Source: an uncultured Gammaproteobacteria bacterium | Lineage (GTDB): Bacteria; Pseudomonadota; Gammaproteobacteria; GCA-2729495 | Assembly (NCBI GenBank): GCA_947258805.1 | Contig: CAMYJV010000102.1 | Location: forward strand, 1 to 9,652 | Direction of reading: 5' to 3' | Length of the DNA: 9,652 bases | Part shown: positions 1-5,638 of the stretch, piece by piece | Numbering within the stretch: position 1 is the stretch's first letter | How the letters are laid out: every line of letters begins with the position of its first letter | Notes under the pieces: model-generated | Told to the model about the DNA's origin: nothing | What the model saw: the letters and a program-made list of their open reading frames with translations, nothing else | Database searches by the model: none | Made by a program: the position numbers and the translations under genes

Positions 1-195
1 GAATCGAGCCTGAGTGAGATACTAGCGGCGTTCGATCACGAGGCAATAAGGCGCTGCTCGGACGATTCCTCGTGCAATATGCTCTGCAGCCGCGTGCTTG
101 GTTCAAACATGCGCCATCCGCTATCGGCATTGATAACCGCCTTTTCAAGTTCCGCAGTAAAAAAAGTAGAGTAGATCTAGTTTTGAAAAGCTCTG
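1..195. other. Gene-free left edge, possible tail of an upstream gene
   Basis: No recognisable gene is seen here. The + strand frame starting at base 1 stays open to a TAG at 172-174, which would give a 57-residue tail rich in Ser and Cys. It resembles no family I know and may be chance. The stretch is visibly less GC-rich than the operon that follows. The A-rich segment 157-180 and the weak pair TTCAAG (144-149) / TAGAGT (167-172), 17 bp apart, could be the promoter of the downstream unit, but the match is poor. Confidence 0.3.
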
Positions 196-795
196 ATGCT
201 GCTCTACACCTTTACGATCACACCCAATAACCGCAAGGCCGAGGCCTTCGTGAAGCACTTCGACCTGCCCGTGGATATCCACCACGTGAGCTTCAAGGAC
301 CGGGAAACCCAGAGCCCCGAGTTCCTGGCCATTAACCCGATGGCCAAGGTGCCGGCGCTGGTGGACGACGACCTGAAACTCTGGGAATCGAACGCGATCC
401 TGGCCTATCTCGCCACGGTATTCCCACAGACGCATGCGATACCCACAGATGCGAAAGGGCGCGCCGATGTGGATCGCTGGTTGCACTGGCAGAGCTGTCA
501 CCTGATGCCGGCCATGGGCGCGTTGAAACAGGCGGAGGAAAAAGATCTCGACTCGCTGACGCCGCTGCTGAAGATTCTGGAAGGCCAGCTTGCCGACGGC
601 CGCGAGTACATGCTGGGCGAACTGAGCGTCGTGGACTTCGCCGTCGCCGCGTACCTGATCACGAAGCTGAGCCGTAAGCTCGATTACTCCGAGTGTCCCC
701 ATGTGCTGGCCTGGCGCGACCGGGTGGAAGGCCTGAAAGGCTTCGTTGAGACCCAGGTGAAGATGCCGCCGGCACCCGCCCAGGCTGCAGGTTGA
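196..795 (+). CDS. Glutathione S-transferase family protein
   Basis: A 199-residue cytosolic protein of the usual GST length. The N-terminal thioredoxin-like domain spans about residues 1-77. It contains the cis-proline segment KVPALVDDD (51-59, Pro53) and the glutathione-binding ESNAI motif (64-68). The C-terminal all-helical domain spans about 88-185 and includes the N-capping-box-like segment LSVVDFAVAAYL (143-154). Such enzymes conjugate, reduce or isomerise electrophilic substrates with glutathione. The usual catalytic position near residues 8-12 reads TITPNN, with no clear Cys, Ser or Tyr, so the reaction class is open. The ATG at 196 has only a weak AAAAG ribosome site, but the fold begins directly there. 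It is the first gene of a four-gene unit and its stop is 3 bp before the next start. Family assignment is firm; substrate is unknown. Confidence 0.9.
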   Translation: MLLYTFTITPNNRKAEAFVKHFDLPVDIHHVSFKDRETQSPEFLAINPMAKVPALVDDDLKLWESNAILAYLATVFPQTHAIPTDAKGRADVDRWLHWQSCHLMPAMGALKQAEEKDLDSLTPLLKILEGQLADGREYMLGELSVVDFAVAAYLITKLSRKLDYSECPHVLAWRDRVEGLKGFVETQVKMPPAPAQAAG

Positions 796-798
796 GAC

Positions 799-1071
799 TT
801 GGCCACGCTGGACAAACTCCGGGAACGCCAGCGCGAACTGGAAGACCGTCTCGCCGACGGTGACCTGTCTGCAGAAGCGGAGCTGGAGCGTGTTGACCGC
901 GCGATACGCGCGCGCAGCCTCGATGTGGCCTATGCGCGCAAACGCCACGCCGCGGTAAAAGACGCGGTGCAGGCCGGGGTGCCGCTAACGGAGACCCGCA
1001 AGCGGCGCTCCGCGGCCGAGCTGGAGCGCCTGGCGAAAGCGCGCGCCAAGCGCCCGCTGAATCGTTTTTGA
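799..1071 (+). CDS. Small charged helical protein, function unknown
   Basis: A 90-residue protein I do not recognise. It is dominated by Glu, Arg, Lys, Ala and Leu, with heptad-like spacing over residues 3-50, suggesting a helical hairpin or coiled coil. The C-terminal third is strongly basic (RKRRSAAELERLAKARAKR-like, about 67-86). There is no signal peptide, membrane segment or cysteine. The proposed TTG start is supported by AGG at 789-791 with 7-bp spacing and by the 3-bp distance from the preceding stop; there is no ATG in the frame. Its stop overlaps the next start by 4 bp (TTGA), so it is probably co-translated with the genes on both sides. A protein-protein or nucleic-acid binding accessory role is possible but is inference only. 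Confidence 0.65.
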   Translation: MATLDKLRERQRELEDRLADGDLSAEAELERVDRAIRARSLDVAYARKRHAAVKDAVQAGVPLTETRKRRSAAELERLAKARAKRPLNRF

Positions 1072-2282
1072 TTCCCGGTTCGGCGATTCACCAGCCGCCC
1101 GACACCTGGGCTGAGCACTTGCGCGCCCGCGCGGTCGGCGCATCGCCTGATCACGATCGCGCCGCAATCCTGGCCGCGTTTCGGCAGCACAGCGACTACT
1201 ACCGGGCGCGTATTGGCGACGCTGACTGGTCGCACGTGCCGGTGCTGGAGAAGGCCGATGTCGCCGACATCCCTGTCGCCGCTGCACCGGATCTGCGAGA
1301 CACGCGCACCTCCGGCACCAGCGGTTTCCAGGTCACCATTCGCAACACCGCGCGGGAACGCGAGTTCCGGCGGGCTCTGCTCTATCGCCCGCAGCTGTTT
1401 TATGGCCTGCCCGCCGAGGTAAACCAGGTGGTCTTCGTGGACGGCGCGTGGTGCGCGAGTCCGGCGGATCCGGCGAAGTGGTTTCGTTACGGCGGTACCA
1501 CCTACAAGACCTGGTTTTGCGGCGTGGCCGGCAACCCGCGCGAGATCTGGCAACTGCTCATCACGCTGCGCCCGCAGCTGGTGCGCGGTATTGCGAGCGG
1601 CATCGTGCGTTTCGTGGAAAGCGTCAATGCGCCGCTGAAAGATGTCGGCGTAGGTATCGTTGCCCCGGGGGGCGAGTCCCTGTTGCCCGAATGGCGGCGG
1701 GCCATCGAACAGGGCTTCCGGGCGCGTGTGCTGGACCGCTACGGGTCTACCGAGACCGGCGCCATTGCCTGGCAGTGCCCGAGCTGCGGGCATTACCACG
1801 CGAACTCCGACGAAATCCTGCTGGAAGACGATGCGGAGGGCTTGATTGCCACGCCGCTGTTCGTGACTTCGCAGCCCTTGCTCCGCTACCGGCTGGGCGA
1901 CAGCGTGCGCTTCGATGCGGAGGCGGCCGACTGCCACGTCCGCCTGCCCACGCTGACCATCGAGCAGGCGCGCCGGGACGACTGGCTCATCGACGGAAAA
2001 GGCCAGCGCGTATCGCCGCTGGCCTTCCAGTTCGAGCAGGTGCCGGGCCTGCGGGCCTGGCGGCTGCACCAGGATGCAGCCGGCCGGCTGACCCTGTACT
2101 TCGACGCCGGGGATACGGAGGCCGCTGGCCCGCTGTTGCTGGCGGCAGTCAGCGCCACTGTGCCCGGCCGCCCCTGCGAGCTGGTGCCGGGCGTCTGGCG
2201 GGCGCCGGACAACGCGCCTTTTGCAGGAAAGTTCAAGCGGGTCAGCTCCGAACTCGCCGCGCGGGCGAATACTCTGGCGTGA
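1068..2282 (+). CDS. PaaK/CapK-type adenylate-forming enzyme (phenylacetate-CoA ligase / F390 synthetase-like)
   Basis: A 404-residue member of the ANL adenylating superfamily, close in length to compact PaaK/CapK proteins (~430 aa). Visible motifs in order: the P-loop-like phosphate-binding TSGTSG (81-86), the adenine-binding YGSTETG (225-231), RYRLGD (273-278, whose Asp normally binds ribose) and a C-terminal GKFKR (387-391) whose lysine is in the position of the catalytic A10 lysine. Right after YGSTETG comes CPSCGHYH (237-244), a probable zinc knuckle as in several PaaK relatives. The expected chemistry is ATP-dependent activation of a carboxylate to acyl-AMP and perhaps transfer to CoA; the acid is not predictable. 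The TTG start overlaps the previous stop and has no evident ribosome site, so translation probably depends on coupling. It overlaps the downstream glycosyltransferase by 4 bp (GTGA). Confidence 0.85.
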   Translation: MIPGSAIHQPPDTWAEHLRARAVGASPDHDRAAILAAFRQHSDYYRARIGDADWSHVPVLEKADVADIPVAAAPDLRDTRTSGTSGFQVTIRNTAREREFRRALLYRPQLFYGLPAEVNQVVFVDGAWCASPADPAKWFRYGGTTYKTWFCGVAGNPREIWQLLITLRPQLVRGIASGIVRFVESVNAPLKDVGVGIVAPGGESLLPEWRRAIEQGFRARVLDRYGSTETGAIAWQCPSCGHYHANSDEILLEDDAEGLIATPLFVTSQPLLRYRLGDSVRFDAEAADCHVRLPTLTIEQARRDDWLIDGKGQRVSPLAFQFEQVPGLRAWRLHQDAAGRLTLYFDAGDTEAAGPLLLAAVSATVPGRPCELVPGVWRAPDNAPFAGKFKRVSSELAARANTLA

Positions 2283-3001
2283 AGCTTTCCGTCGTCATTC
2301 CCGCCTGGAACGAAGAGCAGCTGCTGCCGGCCTGCCTGGCCTCCGTGTCCGCGAACCTTGGCGATGATGGCATCGGTCTCGACGTCGAGCTGATCGTGGT
2401 GGATAACAACTCCACGGATCGCACTGCAGCCGTTGCCGAGGCGGGCGGCGCGCGCGTGGTCTTCGAGGCGGTGAACCAGATTGCGCGAGCGCGAAATGCC
2501 GGTGCTGCCGCGGCCACCGGTGACTGGCTGCTGTTCCTGGACGCCGACAGCCACCTGAATCCCGGCCTCGCCGCCGGGTTGCGGCAGGTGCTCGAATCGG
2601 ACCGTTGGGTGGGCTGCGGCGCCACCATGCACATGCCCGATCTGCCGTGGTGGGCGCTGGCGATGATGCGCACGTGGAACGGCGTATCGCGCCTGTGCCG
2701 CTGGGCCGCCGGGTCCTTTCTCGCCTGTCGAACGGAGGCCTTTCGTGACGTCGGCGGCTTTGACGACGCGCTATACGCGGCGGAAGAAATCGATCTCAGC
2801 CGGCGTCTCAAACGCTGGGGGCGGGCCCGCGGCCAGACCTTCACGATCCTGCACCGTTACCCGCTACACACTTCCGGGCGCAAGCTCAGGCTCTACTCCG
2901 GTCGTGAAATCGCCGCGCAGTTCGGGCGCCTGCTGGCGCGGCCTTGGCGTTCGCTGCGCAGCCGCGACGACCTCGGGCTCTGGTACGACGGGCGGCGTTA
3001 G
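2279..3001 (+). CDS. Family 2 glycosyltransferase
   Basis: A 240-residue soluble GT-A fold enzyme. It starts with the typical KLSVVIPAWNEE (2-13). It has the nucleotide-binding VDNNSTDRT (41-49), RARNAG (70-75), the metal-binding DAD (88-90) inside LLFLDADSHLNPG, and the acidic acceptor-site segment AEEIDLSRRLKRWG (168-181). No membrane segments are present, though the basic, aromatic C-terminus (about 216-240) could sit on a membrane. The open frame extends much further upstream, but homology to the family begins exactly at the GTG at 2279, which overlaps the ligase stop by 4 bp. This overlap argues for translational coupling and a shared pathway with the ligase, for example glycosylation of an activated or acylated metabolite or a surface lipid. 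Sugar and acceptor are unknown. It ends 16 bp from the convergent oxygenase gene. Confidence 0.88.
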   Translation: MKLSVVIPAWNEEQLLPACLASVSANLGDDGIGLDVELIVVDNNSTDRTAAVAEAGGARVVFEAVNQIARARNAGAAAATGDWLLFLDADSHLNPGLAAGLRQVLESDRWVGCGATMHMPDLPWWALAMMRTWNGVSRLCRWAAGSFLACRTEAFRDVGGFDDALYAAEEIDLSRRLKRWGRARGQTFTILHRYPLHTSGRKLRLYSGREIAAQFGRLLARPWRSLRSRDDLGLWYDGRR

Positions 3002-3017
3002 GCCACCAGGCGCCGAC

Positions 3018-4127
3018 CTACATCAGCGGCACCGGGTCGAGTACCCAGTTGCCGGTGGTGTGCCGTTCCGGGCACGGGATCGCATAGGCCACATCCGTCC
3101 GGGTCTCGCGCAGCTCGCGCACGTCGATGCGCCAGCCGCGGCTCTGCCAGTCTTCCAGGAACTTGCGGTAGGTCACGATTGGCCCGTCGGCGGGCACCAG
3201 CAGTTCCTTCGTGGTGTTGTGCGGGGTGCGCACCGGGTTCAGGTCCACCAGGATATCGATATCTTCCTGGGCGATTTCCATGTTGACGTCCATGATGCGC
3301 TTGTCCATGGCCGGGTCCATCATGAAGTGGCGCATGTTCACGAAAAAGATGCGCGTGTGGAACTCGTCGATGGGCGCCTCGAAGAAATACTGGTGGAAGA
3401 TGTTGTCTTTAGAGAACTGCAGCCACGTGACGAGTTGATTCGGCCCCAGGTGCCCCGAGCCGCCGCGCAGGTATTCCGTGTCGCGGTGAATCTGGTCGCC
3501 CATCAGCGCGGTGTCGGCCTTCTCGTGCACGAAGGGGATAATGAACTTGCTCCCCCAGTCGGTCATCGGCTGCACGTCGATAGGTTTGCTGCGAAAGTCC
3601 TGGCGCATGCCGGGCGCGCCCTGCTTCGGGTGTACGAACTCGTTGTGGGCGGCGTCCAGGCCGTTTTCCACCGAGCGCTCGTAGTAATAGTCCACGTCGA
3701 AGACCACCAGTTCGTTCGCCCGCCAGTCCGGCGCGTCGAACTCCGTGATGTCATAGATGGGTGGCCGCTCTTCCTCCGGCAGGTCGCCGAGAAAGGCAAA
3801 CACGATGCCGTAGCGCTCCTCCACCGGGTAGGTGTCCACTTTCGCTCGGGCCGGGGGGTGCTGGCCGTCGCCCAGCGACGGGATCACCGTGCAGTGCCCG
3901 CCGCCATTAAACTGCCAGCCGTGATACGGGCACTCGACGCAGTCGCCCTTGATCTTGCCTTTGCCCAGCGCACCGCCGCGGTGGACGCAGGTGTCGCTCA
4001 GCACGTGCGCCTGTCCGGCCGGGTCGCGAAAGGCGACGAAATCCAGGCCGAGAATGCGCGCGCGCACGGGCGCGTCGTTCGTGACCTCGGTGCTGCGGGC
4101 CACGGGGTACCAGAAGTTGATGTACAT
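3018..4127 (-). CDS. Rieske non-heme iron oxygenase, oxygenase component
   Basis: A 369-residue aromatic-ring-hydroxylating/O-demethylating type oxygenase. The N-terminal Rieske [2Fe-2S] domain has Cys47-x-His49 and Cys66-x2-His69 (CPYHGW). The catalytic domain carries the bridging Asn155 and the iron ligands Asp158, His161 and His166 within NGLDAAHNEFVH (155-166), plus a probable third ligand Asp289 in AQEDIDIL. Spacing is nearly the same as I recall for dicamba monooxygenase, so the three-component, homotrimeric VanA/dicamba class is likely. The enzyme would insert oxygen or demethylate a small aromatic, alicyclic or sterol-like substrate. It needs an electron-donating reductase and ferredoxin, and none is encoded nearby. 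The ATG at 4125-4127 is preceded by GGAG (4137-4140 on the + strand) with 9-bp spacing, which fixes the start. It runs convergent to the glycosyltransferase and divergent from the methyltransferase lipoprotein. Confidence 0.9.
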   Translation of the reverse strand: MYINFWYPVARSTEVTNDAPVRARILGLDFVAFRDPAGQAHVLSDTCVHRGGALGKGKIKGDCVECPYHGWQFNGGGHCTVIPSLGDGQHPPARAKVDTYPVEERYGIVFAFLGDLPEEERPPIYDITEFDAPDWRANELVVFDVDYYYERSVENGLDAAHNEFVHPKQGAPGMRQDFRSKPIDVQPMTDWGSKFIIPFVHEKADTALMGDQIHRDTEYLRGGSGHLGPNQLVTWLQFSKDNIFHQYFFEAPIDEFHTRIFFVNMRHFMMDPAMDKRIMDVNMEIAQEDIDILVDLNPVRTPHNTTKELLVPADGPIVTYRKFLEDWQSRGWRIDVRELRETRTDVAYAIPCPERHTTGNWVLDPVPLM

Positions 4128-4136
4128 GCTCGATAT

Positions 4137-4140
4137 CTCC
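4137..4140 (-). promoter_or_regulatory. Ribosome binding site of the Rieske oxygenase
   Basis: On the - strand GGAG lies 9 bp before the ATG at 4127. It is one of the clearest ribosome sites in the window and supports the chosen start. Confidence 0.7.
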
Positions 4141-4193
4141 GTGCCAGGGCCATTCGCACCGTGCTTGGGTTACGAATTGCCGGTGTTCCCCGG

Positions 4194-4222
4194 ATCGTAA
4201 TCTCCTATCAGCGGGATGACCA
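4194..4222 (-). promoter_or_regulatory. Candidate sigma-70 promoter of the Rieske oxygenase
   Basis: Read on the - strand, TGGTCA (4222-4217; 4 of 6 to TTGACA) is followed after 17 bp by TACGAT (4199-4194; 4 of 6 to TATAAT). The transcript would begin near 4187, giving a leader of about 60 nt. Matches are moderate, so this is a suggestion from spacing and position. Confidence 0.3.
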
Positions 4223-4237
4223 TGCTTACGCCCGGCG

Positions 4238-4259
4238 CCCGGCGAGACGCCTGGCCGGG
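4238..4259. repeat. Inverted repeat CCCGGC-N10-GCCGGG in the divergent spacer
   Basis: A perfect 6-bp inverted repeat (4238-4243 and 4254-4259) lies between the divergent oxygenase and methyltransferase genes, just upstream of the candidate oxygenase promoter. A nested alternative stem, GGCG/CGCC (4241-4251), also exists. It could be an operator for a regulator of one or both genes; GC-rich repeats also arise by chance. No T-run follows, so a terminator is unlikely. Confidence 0.35.
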
Positions 4260-4314
4260 TTCTCGCGGCAGCCCTCTATTCCAGGGCACCTGACTGGCGC
4301 CGAAACGCAGGCTT

Positions 4315-4344
4315 TTTCGAGATGCCGCAGAGTTGGTGTATAAC
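4315..4344 (+). promoter_or_regulatory. Weak candidate promoter of the methyltransferase lipoprotein
   Basis: TATAAC (4339-4344) is a good -10 match (5 of 6). It lies 34 bp before the chosen ATG. The partner TTTCGA (4315-4320) at 18-bp spacing is a poor -35, so an activator or another sigma factor would be needed. Confidence 0.35.
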
Positions 4345-4377
4345 GATCCAGTCCGTTGCCTTGGTCGGAAATCGTTC

Positions 4378-5178
4378 ATGGACAAGAAGAAACAATGCGC
4401 TGTTGCGCTTGGTCTCGTACTCCTCTGGCTAGCCGGCTGTGCGCCAGATAACGCCTCCGAGGCTCCCTCCGCAGACACCTCCGGGCCTCGCGCCTGGGAC
4501 GCGGCGGCCCTCGCCGCCGCACTGGCGGAAGCCGGACGCCCGGAAGCGGACGTTGCCCGCGATGGCGGCCGCAAGCCTGCCGACGTGCTGGCATTTGCCG
4601 GCGTGGCGCCGGGCATGACCGTGATGGATGTCATGGCCGCGAGCGGCTGGTATACGGAAGTGCTGGCCGTGGCGGTTGGGCCGGACGGCATCGTGTACGC
4701 GGAGAACCCGCGCTGGCTGCTCGAGGCGATGAATGGCGCGCCGGATAAAGCCCTGACCGAGCGGCTGGCCGGCGAGCGGTTGCCCAATGTTGTGCGCAAG
4801 GACGGGGGGCTGGAGGAGGGCGCGGTGCCCGCAAACAGCGTGGATGTGGCGCTCACTGCGCTGAACTTCCACGACACGGTGGACCGCTCTGGCGAGCAGG
4901 CCGGTATCGACCAGCTCAACCAGATATATGCGGCACTGAAGCCCGGCGGCGTGCTGATACTGATCGACCACTCCGGCAAACCCGGCGCTGACAACAAGAA
5001 GTTGCATCGTATCGAGGAGTCGGATGTCGAGGCTTTGGTGAAGCAGACACCTTTCGCGATGGAAGAAGAAGGCGGCATGCTGCGGAATCCGGACGATGAT
5101 CAGACGGGGATGGTCTTCGGCAAGGACATTCGCGGGAAGACGGATCGCTTTGTCTGGAAGCTGCGCAAGCCCGCCTAG
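4378..5178 (+). CDS. Lipoprotein with COG4798-type predicted SAM methyltransferase domain
   Basis: A 266-residue exported lipoprotein. MDKKK is followed by a hydrophobic segment (7-19) and the lipobox LAGC (18-21). The residue after Cys21 is Ala rather than Asp, which favours the outer membrane. The mature part has a Rossmann methyltransferase layout: VMDVMAASGWYTEVLA (83-98) at the motif I position, an acidic end of strand 2 (GIVYAEN, 104-110), DVALTALNFHD (156-166), LKPGGVLILIDHSGKPG (187-203) and a RGKTDRFVWKLRKP tail (252-265). From memory, the GWYTE, LNFHD and RGKTDRF signatures match the COG4798 group of predicted methyltransferases. Motif I lacks the usual GxGxG (it reads MAASG), so catalysis is uncertain. 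The ATG at 4378 is chosen over an upstream TTG (4333) because it gives the lipoprotein signal directly and has GGAA (4367-4370) upstream. It is monocistronic. Confidence 0.85.
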   Translation: MDKKKQCAVALGLVLLWLAGCAPDNASEAPSADTSGPRAWDAAALAAALAEAGRPEADVARDGGRKPADVLAFAGVAPGMTVMDVMAASGWYTEVLAVAVGPDGIVYAENPRWLLEAMNGAPDKALTERLAGERLPNVVRKDGGLEEGAVPANSVDVALTALNFHDTVDRSGEQAGIDQLNQIYAALKPGGVLILIDHSGKPGADNKKLHRIEESDVEALVKQTPFAMEEEGGMLRNPDDDQTGMVFGKDIRGKTDRFVWKLRKPA

Positions 5179-5412
5179 AGCCAGGTTCAGGTCCGCCCGG
5201 AATTCGTGCAGCGGGCCCGCAGCGCCGGCCATGCCCATCAATATTATGTAAAATTGTCTCGGCAGGGCAGGTTGAACTCAACGCGTTGCGCTCTGCCAAA
5301 TCGGGCCTTTGAGTGAGGCTGCGGACCGGGCAGTTGTATTGAGTCTGGTTATTGTCTATTTGGTTCGGCCAGGCCTCGGGTTCCGCCAGCCAGGATTTTG
5401 ACCGGCCCGGCA

Positions 5413-5427
5413 TGGCCAGGAAAATGC
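5413..5427 (+). promoter_or_regulatory. Candidate sigma-54 (RpoN) promoter element
   Basis: TGGCCAGGAAAATGC has the invariant GG and GC separated by exactly 10 bp and matches the consensus TGGCAC-N5-TTGC at T, G, G, C, T, G and C. Transcription would start near 5438, leaving a leader of about 255 nt. GG-N10-GC also occurs by chance elsewhere in the window, so support is moderate. RpoN control has been reported for some PEP-CTERM-linked EPS loci. Confidence 0.3.
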
Positions 5428-5455
5428 GAACTGGTGCTCATTTCTGAGAACTGGT
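5425..5455 (+). repeat. Direct repeat TGnGAACTGGT, 20-bp period
   Basis: Two copies (5425-5435 and 5445-5455) match at 10 of 11 bases and are spaced 20 bp start to start, about two helical turns, so both face the same side of the DNA. CTCA/TGAG lies between them. This is consistent with tandem sites for one regulator, but no known motif is recognised. Confidence 0.4.
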
Positions 5456-5544
5456 TCCTTCCGGTGGGTTGTTCCTGCATTAGAATCAAGATGTTGGAAT
5501 AGCCGGCAAACGATGGGAAAGACGGCAGTTCGCAATGCATCAGA

Positions 5545-5561
5545 GGCTCGACCATTGAGCC
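5545..5561. promoter_or_regulatory. Palindrome GGCTC-N7-GAGCC next to a -10-like CATAAT
   Basis: The perfect 5-bp half-sites have a 12-bp centre-to-centre distance, the geometry of a helix-turn-helix dimer site. CATAAT (5566-5571, 5 of 6 to TATAAT) follows at the distance where the palindrome would cover the -35 region (GAGGCT, 5543-5548, a poor -35). That arrangement fits an activator-dependent promoter. It can also fold as a short RNA hairpin. Confidence 0.35.
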
Positions 5562-5586
5562 GAAACATAATAGGGAATTTAAGCAC

Positions 5587-5615
5587 GGGACATACTCGGC
5601 TGAAAATACTAGAAT
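5587..5615 (+). promoter_or_regulatory. Candidate sigma-70 promoter of the FHA-ATPase gene
   Basis: GGGACA (5587-5592, 4 of 6 to TTGACA) is followed after exactly 17 bp by TAGAAT (5610-5615, 5 of 6 to TATAAT). The start would be near 5622, about 70 nt before the ATG. The core promoter is overlapped by the large inverted repeat, which would make that repeat an operator. Confidence 0.4.
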
Positions 5616-5638
5616 TAGATGCCTAGTTTTCAGTCCGG
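5597..5638. repeat. Long imperfect inverted repeat before the EPS locus
   Basis: The left arm 5597-5612 and right arm 5623-5638 share CGG, CTGAAAA and CTAG blocks in inverted order, with a 2-nt bulge (TA) on the left, small bulges on the right and a 10-nt loop. That is about 14 paired positions. No T-run follows, so it is not a normal terminator. It is either an operator over the sigma-70-like promoter or a 5' leader hairpin if transcription starts upstream. Confidence 0.5.

Noticed and set aside
88..111. GGTTCAAAC with flanking complementary bases, resembling a tRNA T-arm
   Set aside because: The arms form only a short stem with an 11-base loop, and no acceptor, D or anticodon arms are found around it.
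930..2069. 379-codon - strand open frame opposite the ligase
   Set aside because: Shadow of a GC-rich gene. No domain is recognisable, and the + strand frame has all the adenylation motifs.
1448..2278. Long + strand open frame upstream of and in frame with the glycosyltransferase
   Set aside because: It lies over the clearly real adenylate-forming enzyme in another frame, has arginine- and alanine-rich nonsense composition, and glycosyltransferase similarity begins only at the GTG at 2279.
2745..4343. 532-codon + strand open frame opposite the Rieske oxygenase
   Set aside because: Shadow frame. The - strand has intact Rieske and iron-binding motifs and a good ribosome site.
5195..5222. GC-rich stem after the lipoprotein gene as a terminator
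   Set aside because: The GCCCG/CGGGC pairing has a 12-nt loop and no T-run follows, so it does not meet the form of an intrinsic terminator.
4429..5241. 270-codon - strand open frame opposite the methyltransferase lipoprotein
   Set aside because: Shadow of the + strand gene, which has a lipobox and family signatures; the - strand product is His/Arg-rich with no domain.
5513..5626. 37-codon + strand frame as a possible leader peptide of the EPS locus
   Set aside because: It has no convincing ribosome site, spans the palindrome and half of the inverted repeat, and its product has no recognisable pattern.
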